A stretch of DNA of 64,000 nucleotides from Imbricaverruca yamaguchii (lineage: Eukaryota > Arthropoda > Thecostraca > Neoverrucidae). Both the position numbers and the translations under genes were made by a program. Where the stretch lies: NCBI GenBank assembly GCA_034440575.1, contig JAOTOL010001605.1, positions 2,108,501 through 2,172,500 of the forward strand, read 5' to 3'. Below are positions 1-10,619 of the stretch, in pieces. The notes beneath the pieces were generated by a model, which was not told the DNA's origin, made no database searches, and saw nothing but the letters and a program-made list of their open reading frames with translations. Numbering within the stretch: position 1 is the first letter of the stretch; the number at the start of each line of letters is the position of its first letter.

Positions 1-512
1 GAGCACGTGCAGAGCGTCGGCCCCGCTGTGTCTATGTGGCCCCGCTGTTAACGGCACCCCGTCGGTGATTGTGGCGTCGCTGTTGTGTCGGCTTCCGTGG
101 GGGGGGGCGATATGTGCCCAGTGTATAGTCGCCGTGTTCGGCGGGTCTGTCAGCGGCCGTACTCCAGTGACCCATTGCTATGAAAATACACTCATTAGAT
201 AGTCGATGTCGGAGCGTTTTGTCGGTGGGTTCTGCCGGCATCGTAAGGTGGCTTCGAACTTTGTGACCGTCCCTTGAACGGTTGGATGTTTGTTGGCTCT
301 GGTTGCACATGCTTCACCTTGATTCACCTCGCTTTGTGGATGCACAGTGCACACGCACCCACAAGCTTGGTTTGTCAGCACAAAATCGCGCCCGGATCCC
401 TCTTCCATGCACTGACTGGCGCCGATTTAGGGTAACTACGGTAATGCGGAATAGAGAAGTTCGGAAACGAGTTGTCGACTGATAAGTTTGCCTATTATTT
501 GGCGATGATAAG

Positions 513-515
<3 letters not shown>

Positions 516-587
<72 letters not shown>

Positions 588-630
588 GTATATATATGCT
601 ATATATACTATATATATATGTGTATATATA
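516..630. repeat. (TA)n microsatellite
   Basis: Pure TA from about 516 to 580, then interrupted TATG/TATATC copies. Confidence 0.97.
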
Positions 631-1426
631 GTATGTATGATGGCTCCGTTAATACTGCGCCGATTCAAGTCTGGCAGGCATTTGTATACCTTCATTGATT
701 ACGATCAGCTCTAGCTCCGTCGCTGTGGGTTCAGGTGACCGCCATCTCCTTGTATATGCTGGGCGATTCAAGGATAAATCACCAAAATGGGCTCAAATTG
801 ACTACACTCCTCTCCGAGTTTCATAAGCAGGGGCGCAGTGGGCTATCTACGACATAGATTACGGTTATGAGATCTTTATGTTTCTAGGCCGGAGAGGTCA
901 CAATGTGCAGGCCATGAACATTTGTGAGAACACCCAGAAAGTGCAAATAGAGTATAATTTATGTTTTAATGGTAGCAATTTTCCCCTGAAACGTAGCACT
1001 TGGAAGTGGAAGATGTGCCCAAGGCAATACAATAGGTTCGGTATTTTAAGGTCAACTTTTGACAGCGTACCCCTTTTGCAAATTATATTTAGATGTTTTA
1101 TATGCTTAGTTAATGGGTGTCTAGTAGTCATTTAATTTCTTGCTTCATAAAACTGAAACCATCATGGTTCACAGAGGTCAAATGCCTGACATGAGCGCTA
1201 GGTGGTGCTATTTTACGTGGCAGGGAGCGTGCCTGGTATGGATGTCATTTAAAAGCCACTTCCCATTGAGCACGATGGTGATTGTATCAAATACACTAGA
1301 GGTCAAGTGATCACATGTGGGCCAGTGGCCTGACGTCGACATAGTGGATATGCGTTTTAGAAGTGGTTGGTATGGGCCCCGTCTTGAAGCCCTCTGCTGC
1401 CAGATCATAGTCACACCAGGTCAGTT
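631..1426. other. Non-coding, no feature recognised
   Basis: A/T-rich sequence with no splice-consistent exon, RNA gene or repeat that I can name. Confidence 0.5.
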
Positions 1427-1610
1427 GGGGAGGGGATGGCCGAGTGGTTAGGGTGTTGGGCTCTGGGCACCAAATGTCCCAGGTTAGACACTCGCACCGC
1501 TCGGGACATTTTCCGATCCCGCGGCCCACCGGCGAAACAGTGTGGGCGGTGCCATTAGCCGTGAATGTGCAAAAAAGCGCGTCGTGAACCACCCAATAAA
1601 CAAACAAACA
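1427..1610 (+). mobile_element. tRNA-derived SINE, family 1, copy 1
   Basis: The head resembles a tRNA-Leu/Ser gene, with A-box GGCCGAGTGG and a degenerate B-box. The body is GATCCCGCGGCCCACCGGCG, and the tail ends AATAAACAAACAAACA. Shared with 19920-20101, 61805-61936 and the inverse of 33131-33300. Confidence 0.85.
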
Positions 1611-2305
1611 TCAGATCGACTGCATCAGAGGTCACGGCGGTCTCACTAGGTCAGCGGCCTGTCCCTAAGCTGAAGTTTTAGGTGTACATTATAGAAGTTT
1701 CCATATTGGTGTTATTTGGGTGATTGGTTTTATTTGACATTACGATGCTCACGATGTATCACGGCATCACAGTATCACAATTTCCTTGTAGGATTTCGTC
1801 GCGATGTGGCCTTTTCGTGTCGCTGGTGCCTGTTCATGGGTCGGCGAGGCGTTATCTACCGAGGGTCGTTATTTTATGACGTGTTTCGGAGGTGTTCGTG
1901 GAAGGGGCCGCGGTCACGCAAATCTCTGAACAGGAGCTCAACAGTAAAGCGGTGTAATTTTACGAGTCCAGCGACATTAGTTCGCTGAACCCCGGGAGGC
2001 GGGATACTATAACCGTATGAGATATAGAAGGCGTGAAACTCGCAGAACAAAAGCGACTACTTCGTGAACCGTGCACGTTTTTTTTTAAAGGAAATGGCTG
2101 CCATGTCATCGGATTTTCAGTCCTTGTGAGTCTGAGGCCTCGCTATTGCGTGCTGGCCGACCACGAGACACTCTTAGCGTCTGTCTATGATCTGTCGGTA
2201 GTTGCACGTTGACGAGCATGCTTCTGGCCGACGAGCACGCTTCCACGCTTAGTGATGTGGTATTGCAGCTGATACGTCACCACTTTATCGCCCAGGCGCG
2301 ATCGC
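1611..2305. other. Non-coding, no feature recognised
   Basis: Ordinary-composition DNA between the SINE and the hairpin; short open frames only. Confidence 0.5.
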
Positions 2306-2339
2306 AGTACTTCAGGTAGATGTGTCTACCTGAAGTACT
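2306..2339. repeat. Perfect 15-bp-arm hairpin
   Basis: AGTACTTCAGGTAGA, loop TGTG, TCTACCTGAAGTACT. No nearby gene. Confidence 0.9.
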
Positions 2340-2429
2340 CCCTCCGGTAATGGGGTGGTCGTGATCGGCGATTTTTCTGATGTTAGTCATCCAAGATGCG
2401 ACCCAGTTTTTTTTCGTTCGAACATCTCC

Positions 2430-2795
2430 CGATGCACTCTTCATCTGTTAGTGCTATGCGCCAGCGATTCATATAAAACTACACTAGTTTCTGACTCCCT
2501 AGCTCACAACATGACTGCAACAGCAGCGTTCCAGTGTGTACTTATTTCATGCATATGACAGATGCGTTCAGAAATGGAGAAAGTTCCGACTAGTTCAATG
2601 GTTGCGCTGAGTAATATAAAAAGTTATTGCTTTGCAAACATGTGTACCCGCCAGAAAAATTGCAGGACGAAGCGTGAGTGGGTTTTGTTTGGACAACATC
2701 GCACGGTAAACATGGATGTAACGACATTGGTGGGCCGGCCCAGCGTGCAGTATAGCGCGCCAACAGTCACTAGTTGGGTAAATGTCAACCCTTGT
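2430..2795. repeat. Dispersed repeat X, copy 1
   Basis: Diverged but collinear with 52230-52590 in the same orientation. Shared blocks are ATGCACTCTTCATC, GCGCCAGCGATTC, ATGGTTGCGCTG, GTGAGTGG, GGTAAA/GGCAAA and GGGTAAAT. No coding potential is seen. Confidence 0.75.
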
Positions 2796-3370
2796 TGGCT
2801 TTCTTGTAGAACTACGAGCCGTGCATCAGCACCAATGTTAAGTTTGTCTTGTCTCACCGTTGGACATGTGTAGCGTAGCCGATAGACATGCCGACTACGT
2901 GACACACGTCTCGTGGAGAGCAGTCAAAAGGATTTCATCGTTCTGTGCCGCTTGGTGGACAGAGACGCGCGTGGTACATTTCCGGATGTCCGTCACTGTG
3001 TGCCCGTGGTTAACATGCATGTGTCTATCTCGAATAGTGATGTATTGAACCTTGGATCATAATGTTTATGACGAACATATGCACTTGTTGTGGTCATGAT
3101 TCGCATTGGGCAGAATGTGTTTGTTGCTGAAATGCGTTGTAGTGTCAAGGAATTGCCTACGAATTGAAAGGATGCCACTTAAAATATTTCCTAGAAGGCG
3201 AAATGTATTTTTTTTATTTCATGCCGATATTAATTTCAAGATAGGATTAACGTTCACGCTACTACTATGTAACCTGTACGACCTCACACGATATTGTTTT
3301 GGCACTGTCCTGTTCTCGGAGCGAAGTGTTTTCAATGATACCGATGCCAAACACCTTGCCTTTTGAATTC

Positions 3371-3383
3371 AGGTCACTGACCC
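3371..3383. promoter_or_regulatory. Ecdysone-response-element-like palindrome
   Basis: AGGTCACTGACCC matches the EcR/USP inverted repeat with one spacer base (AGGTCAnTGACCT) except for the last base. A second site, AGGTCATTGACCC, is at 3508-3520. They lie in a repeat, not next to a recognised gene, so function is only possible. Confidence 0.3.
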
Positions 3384-3507
3384 ATGTGTCACGTCGGTGA
3401 ACTCTGATGTTCTTACATTTGTGATTATCTCGGTTTATGAGAAACGTGACTTAAAATGACTCATGTCGGTCACATTCAACAATGCACAAAAGCACTATTT
3501 TGCGGTC

Positions 3508-3520
3508 AGGTCATTGACCC
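3508..3520. promoter_or_regulatory. Ecdysone-response-element-like palindrome, second site
   Basis: AGGTCATTGACCC, same pattern as 3371-3383 in the next repeat unit. Confidence 0.3.
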
Positions 3521-4013
3521 AGATGTGATCTATCTGACCTCTGACGCACTTAACAATATCGTAATCGTGTTTTATGATTGAACAGCTTTGAAACAACACC
3601 CACATCGGCTATGTTCATAGTCATACACAATTACACCGTCTAAAGGTCAGGTCACGCCTCGATATCTGACCTCAGTGACACATCGTGAAGTCAGTTTTGG
3701 AACAGAAAATATTAACACCAACAGTTAGACACTGGTCGGAAAATGTTCGCGAAGCAAGAAATAAAATTGAAGCAACTCTTCGAAAGGTCACGATATCAAT
3801 TAAAGGTGACAAGTTCTCTTCATCTGTTAACCTCAGCAAATCGCTATTTTATTTTGGTGTAATATAGCCAAATTCGACATACACTTTCTCCTTAACGTCA
3901 AAATGTGCACCTCGTGACCCTTAAGACCTAGACATCTGCAAATAATAGAATCATCATCGGGGCCATGGCTAACCACAGGCATCCATTTGCATCAATATCT
4001 GAGGTGGTATAGG

Positions 4014-4021
4014 GTGAGCAT
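4014..4021. repeat. Target-site duplication GTGAGCAT (left)
   Basis: Exact 8-bp match to 8288-8295, directly outside the TAGGGTGG terminus. Confidence 0.9.
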
Positions 4022-4392
4022 TAGGGTGGAGTGATTTTATGCGTTTTTGTAAAAACGCTGGGGGATAAAGTCTTAAAACTTGCGTTTGGTTCTAAAAAGA
4101 CGATCTGCAAAGTTTTAGAGCAATCTGAGGCCGGGAAGCCGCCGCGGCTCAGGGCTTTCTGAGACCGAAATGACGTTTTCTAACGAACTTGCGGGATAAG
4201 TCACCATTTCAAGAATTCGAATAATTAGATAGAAAATAAAGAGTTGTTTCATTGCATTCTACAGTCTTTTATTGACCACTGTGCCAATTTTCACTTCTCT
4301 GACTTGAAAATTGTGCCCGTCATTACGCAGAGTCTCGTAAGGTGTACCGACCGCAGCGACATCACTGCCCTCTATCGGTGAAAGTGTAAACT
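4022..4392 (+). repeat. Left terminal inverted repeat of the 4.3-kb transposon
   Basis: It matches the reverse complement of 7915-8287 with scattered substitutions and small indels. The block around AGGCCGGGAAGCCGCC and the block CAATTTTCACTTC are the best conserved. Similarity fades after the CCCTCTATCGG segment near 4372. Confidence 0.88.
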
Positions 4393-4596
4393 GTGTGTAT
4401 TGGTCGTTTTTCCCGTTTTAGTTCCTCTCTGTGACAACTGAAGGCAGGGAGGGGGCGGATTAAGACAGGGTATATTCGGATGGTTGCTATGCCTACAAAT
4501 AGGCACACGAACAGAACGAACTAAGCGCAGTTAGTCCTAAGACCTACTCATCTAAATAAGATCCTGGACCACCATACGACTACGAATTGCACACGG

Positions 4597-4680
4597 CTAT
4601 CTCTCTGTCTCTGTCTCTGCCTGACTGTCTATATATATCTCTCTCTCACTCTCTCTCTCTCTCCCCATCTCTCTCACATT
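4597..4680. repeat. (CT)n-rich microsatellite inside the transposon
   Basis: CTCTCT runs mixed with CTGTCT; low complexity only. It lies downstream of the transposase-like stop codon. Confidence 0.9.
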
Positions 4681-4685
4681 TACCG

Positions 4686-7158
4686 CTACACGAAGTCACT
4701 TTTCTTGGCGGATTTCGGTCTCGAGGCACAACTGGCCTGGCACGATACGATAATGCCGTGTCGCCTGTCCTCGCCGAACACACGCGTGGACGCCGTAACG
4801 CATCGCTCGATACTTTGTGCGTGGCATGGGAATGCCGGTAGCGAGAGAGGTTGGTCGACGGCTGACATAATCTCGTCGTTCGACATGTGAGCGGTAACTG
4901 GCGGTTCGATCACCTCGACATGGTCCCATTGAATCATGTCGGTGTATGTGGCCGCCTCCCAGTTCAATGGGGGCACCATGAACTGTCGGCACCGGGATCC
5001 CGAGTTACTCCGCGCACTCATGCTCAGTTTGACCCCCCCTCTCCCGGATCGACCTCTCAGCGTCGACAACCATGGCCGCGATTAGGTTCTTCGGGTGGGC
5101 GAACCACGCGTTTCGTTGCACTGAACGTTTCGCCACTGTCTGCACTTCAGGTGTCTGTGCCTGAATAAGTCCCATCGTTCTGAAGAGATGCACGACTCCT
5201 TGTGTGAAGAGTGGGCGCGCCTTGATGTCGAACCACATAGGGGCATACACCTGCTGGACAAACTCTGTCATCTTTGTCAGAGCCAGGGTTGGCGACGCAG
5301 TTATCGTGTACTCTGATGCCGAGAGTTAGCCACCGCGCGTGGTTAAGCGGACCCGGCCTGGTGCGTGCCAGCTCAGCACTGACAACGCCGGTGGCGACGG
5401 CTCGGCAGTATCGGAGAAGGATGCGCTGGTCAGCAGACAGGTCCGCGACAACCTGCTCCTCGATGTCAGGTGCGTTGAATGGTATGGGACGGAAGTCCAC
5501 CCCCGGCTGGCGGTGAATGTCACCAGCTATAGTTTGTCCCAGCGGGCCCTTGAAGGACTTGGACCCACTGGTACCGTGGCCTTCATCCAGCTCCACGAAC
5601 ACATGCCTGCGAAAAAGCCCAGGACAGAATGGGATTGGGACAAGGAAGGAATTTGATTAACATTTATCAGGGTCTAAATGGGCAAATGGCATGGCAAGTG
5701 TTTGGATTGTACTACGGACTCACAAATTGCCATGGTTCTAGATAGGTATGCAGATGACGCAGTATATTATTGTATGTCATGTAATTTGTAGGGATCAGGT
5801 GGATAGTGGCGATGTATTTCAGTCAATTCTTGTTTTATTATAAAAAAAAACAAGCGGCACATACCTCATCGGGAGCACGTTGCCATGAAGAAGGCAGATG
5901 AGCCACTGGACGCTACGGCCCAGCTGGCGCTCCATCCTCGTGAGTGCACCGTTTTCGCGGCCTGTGTTGACGGCAGTGCCATCGACCAATACTGCCTGCA
6001 GGGATTCTTCTGAGTCGCACTCCCGAACGACTTCTAAAGCCTTGCCAGCAATTGATGCACTATTTTCTGATGTCAGTGTTCTGTGAGCGATGTAGGTTCT
6101 ACTTGGCTCGCTCACAAATACCAGATGCTTCTCTTTTCCCGTAAGCCGTACGTCTTGCTCATTTGTTTTCTCTCGTATCTTTGTGATATCCTGTCTCCCA
6201 TCGAATCCCATGCACTGCACCTTACCGCCTATGCCCTCCTTTAGCTTTCGTTTTTCTTTCTCCTGTGCCCTTTTTCTGGCTCTTATCACTTTATCTCGTG
6301 TGATGACGTGCCTCGTGTCGTTCTCAGTGACGAGGCCAAGGTCCTTCAAGAGAGCGGTGCCAAGGGCCGCTGCAATCCTATCAGTGACCTCAATGTACCG
6401 GTCACACTCCTTAGCGAAATTCTCTAGAGGCATCATATTGTACGGAGCCCTAGTCTGTGTTGGTTCGTGGACACTCCCTGTGTCATATGCATCGTCACCA
6501 TTGCTTCCCTCGTCCATGCTTTCGGGCTCGTGACCCATGCTGTGCTCGGTCAGACCCGAGGGACCAGGATCCGAGTCGTTGGCGTCCGTCTGAAGGAAAG
6601 CCGGGTCAGGCCGCAGACGGTTCTGATCTCTTCGCCTCCTCCCCAATGCATTGGAGGCCTTCATGTCAATGCCGCCGATGCTTCGCTTCCTCTCACCTCG
6701 CTGGTCTTGTAAGAAATTCCACTCGCGGTATGGAACCTTGTTCTCGCTGGGGCAGCTGCAGGCATTTCTCGAATGACAACTGCACGCGCAGATGTCAATC
6801 AGCTCATGGAGGGGAATCGTTTTGCTTGCGCCAGCGCGTTTCTTTATTGGGGTCTTTGTTAGATCCTTTCCTTTCTTCATAATCACCAGGACACCCCGGA
6901 CAATCGACTGAAACGATTTAACAGCGACGCTTGCTTTCCCCCAAAGGTATACAACGCCCTTGGCAACGCTCGTGGCGATTTGCCTTTCGCCCGCTGCATG
7001 GTTGTCGACAGCCCGAAGTCTGTAGACTGTAGTCTGTAGAAGTTGTATACATGAATCTGAAGTGGCAGTTGGTTCTTCGGTAGTTCGCAGGGATGGCCCA
7101 ACGCAAAGCGAGCCGTCTTCGATCGGAATGAACTTCCCTTAACCTTTTTTACTTTCAT
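4686..7158 (-). pseudogene. Decayed transposase-like gene of an uncharacterised invertebrate family
   Basis: The longest intact piece runs 6886 to 5865 (about 340 residues) and ends at an ATGAG/GTATGTG donor. It continues after a CGCAG acceptor at 5606 (MR-HVFVELDEGHGTSGSKSF). Similarity then passes through frame changes near 5300 and in a G7 run near 5038, and ends with FPCHTQSIERCV-like sequence (here AFPCHAQSIERCV) and a stop at 4686. A frame at 7158-6886 (NQLPLQIHVYNFYRL) looks like the N-terminal part, joined by another 1-nt shift near 6888. Visible motifs are VDGTAVNTG (candidate first catalytic Asp), QWLICLLHGN (C-x2-H) and the C-terminal ER in SIERCV. I recall similar proteins as repeated uncharacterised predictions in cnidarians, aphids and arachnids. 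The homopolymer shift could be a sequencing error. Confidence 0.8.
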
Positions 7159-7914
7159 ACTCGAAATCTGATTGGTTCACTAGTCTGGAAAAGAGGCAAA
7201 AACTGGTTAGGCAACTGGTAAGTTTCAAAATTCGTCCCTCGCCATAGGATAAAAATGTATCACAAAGTTGTTTTGCTATACCAGGAAGTTCAGGGTGCAC
7301 AACGGCATTGGAAATTCCGCGTGCGACACACGCCCTCGTAGATCCTTATTTTCGGTTTCAACCATGGTCATGGTTGGAGAATATGCCTCGGCCACCCCGG
7401 CCGTGGCCGCGCAATATATTGGCCGCCAGTGAGGTAACTTACAAAACAATTCTTCACCCATGACCATGGTGGTGATGGTGAGCAAATGTAACAGTTGGTG
7501 GGCAATCGATGGTCGGAGTACACAATCATCGCCAGTACTGCTAAATTTGAGCGGTATGCGTTAGTCGTGCAACCGAGTACCCACCCAGTAAGGTGTGGGA
7601 TTGTCAGTGTTTCTGCCAAAGTAAATTAATTAAGTTCAAATATCTGCAGCAACAATTCACATGCAGCCAAGAAAACATGCTAGCAGGGTATCTCAGGTAA
7701 ACATTGTGAGCTTGGAGGCTGAAAGGCAGGCCACAATATGCCAAAGCCGGCTGTGGCTACGCTCCAATCGTGTGTAGCTGTCGATAGAAGTCGCTGGAAT
7801 CGTAATAAAATAGCGCTGTGCGCATAAGAAGTCAGCACACTGTGCACTGTCTCAAATCCGCCACCTACCTGCCCCCCAATTGACCAAGAAAGATACTTAT
7901 ATTGCGGAATGAAC

Positions 7915-8287
7915 GGTGAATGGTCGCATTTCATACTTCTGCCGATAGAGGGGAGTGGTGGCGCTGCGGGCGGCACACCTTTCGGAACTCTGCGTCGCGG
8001 CAGGCACAATTTTCAAGTTAGGGAAGTGAAAATTAACACAACGGTGGAGGAAAAACTATACAATGCAATGAAATAAATATTTATTTGCTATCTAATTATT
8101 TAAATTCCTGAAATCGGGCTTGATCCCGCAAGTTGGTAGAAAAACGTAATTTCGGCCTCAGAAAGCCCTGAGGCGCGGCGGCTTCCCGGCCTCAGATTGC
8201 TCTAAAACTTTGCAGATCGTCTTTTTTGGAACCAAACGCAAGTTTTAAGACTTTAACACCAAAAATTTTGGAAATCACTCCACCCTA
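7915..8287 (-). repeat. Right terminal inverted repeat of the 4.3-kb transposon
   Basis: Inverted partner of 4022-4392. The outer 15 nt (TAGGGTGGAGTGATT) are identical at both ends; the next ~20 nt differ, then similarity resumes at AAAGTCTTAAAACTTGCG. Confidence 0.88.
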
Positions 8288-8295
8288 GTGAGCAT
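8288..8295. repeat. Target-site duplication GTGAGCAT (right)
   Basis: Exact 8-bp match to 4014-4021, directly outside the CCACCCTA terminus. Confidence 0.9.
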
Positions 8296-8340
8296 ACCTC
8301 GGTGATTTATCCTGGAATCTCCCATGTGCCGCGTGACGAC

Positions 8341-8450
8341 CAACACCAGCCCCATCGCCGTACTCTCAGGTGACCGCCATCGGCTCGTCACGACCAACGC
8401 CAGCCCCAATCGTCACCCGCTCAGGTGACCGCCATCGGCTTGTAGACGCC
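8341..8450. repeat. 55-bp direct repeat at the exon D end
   Basis: TCAGGTGACCGCCATCGG recurs at 8366 and 8421, carrying the last codons, stop and weak donor of exon D into the flank. Confidence 0.75.
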
Positions 8451-8638
8451 CGTGTGTCCGACCAGTCTCGCCCGCAGCGCCGGCAGCGTCCGCACCGTCG
8501 ACACCACGTCGTCCAGCAGGTGGCTGCACTCGCAGCACAGCACGTAATAGATGTCGCCACCGTCGCCGCACGACTTGTGCAGCACCATGCGCCGCAGACC
8601 GGCCCGCCGCGGGATGGTGCGGTACAGCTGGCGCGCTC
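8421..8638 (-). CDS. Candidate terminal exon D, possibly of the unidentified gene
   Basis: It opens after an ACCCGGCAG acceptor and encodes RQLYRTIPRRAGLRRMVLHK, then SCGDGGDIYYVLCCECSHLL and LVGHTGVYKPMAVT, ending TGA at 8421-8423. A weak GCG/GTCACC donor would end it 9 nt earlier. The cysteine cluster CCEC is notable. Its entry phase needs a preceding exon ending in phase 1, so an exon between it and exon B is missing, or it belongs to another gene. Family not recognised. Confidence 0.4.
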
Positions 8639-8639
8639 C

Positions 8640-9726
8640 TGCCGGGTTTGTCGCACTCGTTACTGTGCTGCGTGGGCGCTGCAGTTATCGGTGCAGTGCG
8701 GCACAGCATGTACACCGGTACTGGGAGCGCAGAGGTCGCTAGACGGTGTACTACTGCACAGCGTACCCGGAGCACTCCCGTTGACGGAACACGGCTCACT
8801 GTTGATTGTGCTGTGCTACATCGTACAAACCAATGTCGGGAGCACCACTGACATGGCCAGGAATCTGACCAGGGATAGAGAACACAATTGCTGGGCCCAC
8901 ATTTCACCAGCAAGGTTTGGTAAGGTTTCTACCAGTTGGGATTTGGTAAGGGCTTCTGTGGAGAATTCGAGTAGGTACTTGGTATGAAGCGAAGATTGCT
9001 TCTGATGCTCCGTACTGAGCTGCATTAGGCACATCTCACGAACTGTCACGAACTGTCTCTGCAGTTGCACAGGGGCGGATCCAGGTATTTTGATCGGGGG
9101 AGCGCTAGTTCCGCAGGGCATCATTTCTTCGGAGTTTCTTTTTTATGCTTTGAGGGACATCATCGGCAGAAAAATTCGTTGAGCATGTGGGGGGGGGGGC
9201 AGAGCATTCAGAAGGGTGGCCGAGCGAGCCGGTGAGTGCACCATTCGAGCGTCCTCCTGAGCGTTTCCGGTCGAAGTGATGCCACATGCCTATCTGGAGG
9301 AGGCGCATGTCCACGGTTCCCCTGGACCCGACACTGCAGTTGCAGTACGATTAGTGTGCCAGTACCAGAGTCTACTGCGGTGTCGGGGTGTGCGAAGGTA
9401 GCGGTGGTTCTGACGTACCGCGGTGTCGTGGTGTCAAAGGTAGCAGTGGCTCTGACCAATAGTGCATATTTACAACAATACCAGGATTGTGAAACAGAGG
9501 GAGCGGCTCGTGAGTATTTCTCAACTATGACGCGACCGTTATCAGAAGAAAAACAAAATAGACCTTGTCCCATCCACTAGTGAGTCGGCTGACTCGGTGA
9601 CTGTGGTGAGCCAGCTGGCTTGTGCGCGGTCGCCGCTCCCCCGACGCCCGGCGCGACACTTGTGGCGTGCGGCACACGACACAGAGGCTTTTGTCACGCG
9701 CCACAGGTGCTGCGGCGGCCTAACGC
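8640..9726. other. Probable intron DNA upstream of exon D
   Basis: Contains AGGGGCGGATCCAGG near 9070, a motif reminiscent of dispersed elements, and a G10 run near 9190. No exon recognised. Confidence 0.4.
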
Positions 9727-10562
9727 CGGCCAGGTGTGTCACTGCTCTGCCACCGGCCAGATGTGTCACTGACCTACCGCACGTCACGGGGGCGGCTGCC
9801 GCCGGCCAGGTGTGTCACTGCTCTGCCGCCGGCCAGATGTGTCACTGACCTACCTCACGTCACGGGGCGCTTATCGCCGGCCAGATGTGTCCCTCACGTC
9901 ACGGGGCGGCTTATCGCCGGCCAGGTGTGTCACTGCCCTACCGCACGTCAAGGCGGCGTCCAGTGTCACTGCCCTACCGCACGTCGAGGCGGCGGCTTGC
10001 CGCCGGCCAGATGTGTCACTGCCTGCCAGCTATGCCGGCAAGATGTGTCACTGCCCTACCGCACGTCACGGGGGCGGCCTACCGCCGGCCAGGTGTGTCA
10101 CTGCCCTACCGCACGTCACGGCGGCGGCACACCGCCGGCCAGGTGTGTCACTGCCCTACCGCACGTCACGGCGGCGGCCTGCCGCCGGCCAGATGTGTCA
10201 CTGCCCTACCTCACGTCACGGCGGCGGTCTACCGCCGGCCAGATGTGTCACTGCTCTACCGCCGGTCAGATGTGTCACTGCTCTACCCCGACAATGTTAC
10301 CTACCACGTACGGCCTGCCGCCGGTCAGATGTGTCACTGCCCCACCTCACGTCACGGGGGCGGCCTACCGCCGGCCAGATGTGTCACTGCCCTACCGCAC
10401 GTCACGGCGGCGGCCTACCGCCGGCCAGATGTGTCACTGCCCTACCGCACGTCACGGCGGCGGCCTGCCGCCGGCCAGATGTGTCACTGCCCTACCTCAC
10501 GTCACGGGGGCGGCTTAGTGCCGGCCAGATGTGTCACTGCCCTACCGCACGTCACGGCGGCG
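9727..10562. repeat. 50-bp minisatellite
   Basis: About 16 units of a GC-rich repeat built on GCCGGCCAGATGTGTCACTG and CCTACCGCACGTCACGGCGG. Units vary by deletions. Long open frames across it are artefacts of the period. Confidence 0.96.
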
Positions 10563-10619
10563 CTGTTCTCGCGACGCCGCAGCTGGCACCGCAAGAGCGA
10601 CAGCCCATCGGCTAGGTCA

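Larger units (their letters stand above)
3365..3690. repeat. ~140-bp degenerate repeats with AGGTCAnTGACCC palindromes
   Basis: Two to three diverged units, each beginning near AGGTCACTGACCCA / AGGTCATTGACCCA and containing TGACCTC. Related sequence is at 50980-51300. Confidence 0.6.
4022..8287 (-). mobile_element. DNA transposon with long terminal inverted repeats and 8-bp target duplication
   Basis: A 4266-bp element. Both ends start TAGGGTGGAGTGATTT read inwards. The exact direct repeat GTGAGCAT flanks it at 4014-4021 and 8288-8295. The inverted repeats are unusually long, about 370 bp, and imperfect. Inside is one minus-strand gene remnant of a transposase-like family with a C-x2-H motif. 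The 8-bp duplication and C-x2-H motif are features known from hAT and P-like cut-and-paste superfamilies; the protein does not read as classical hAT or THAP to me. The superfamily is left open. Confidence 0.9.
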
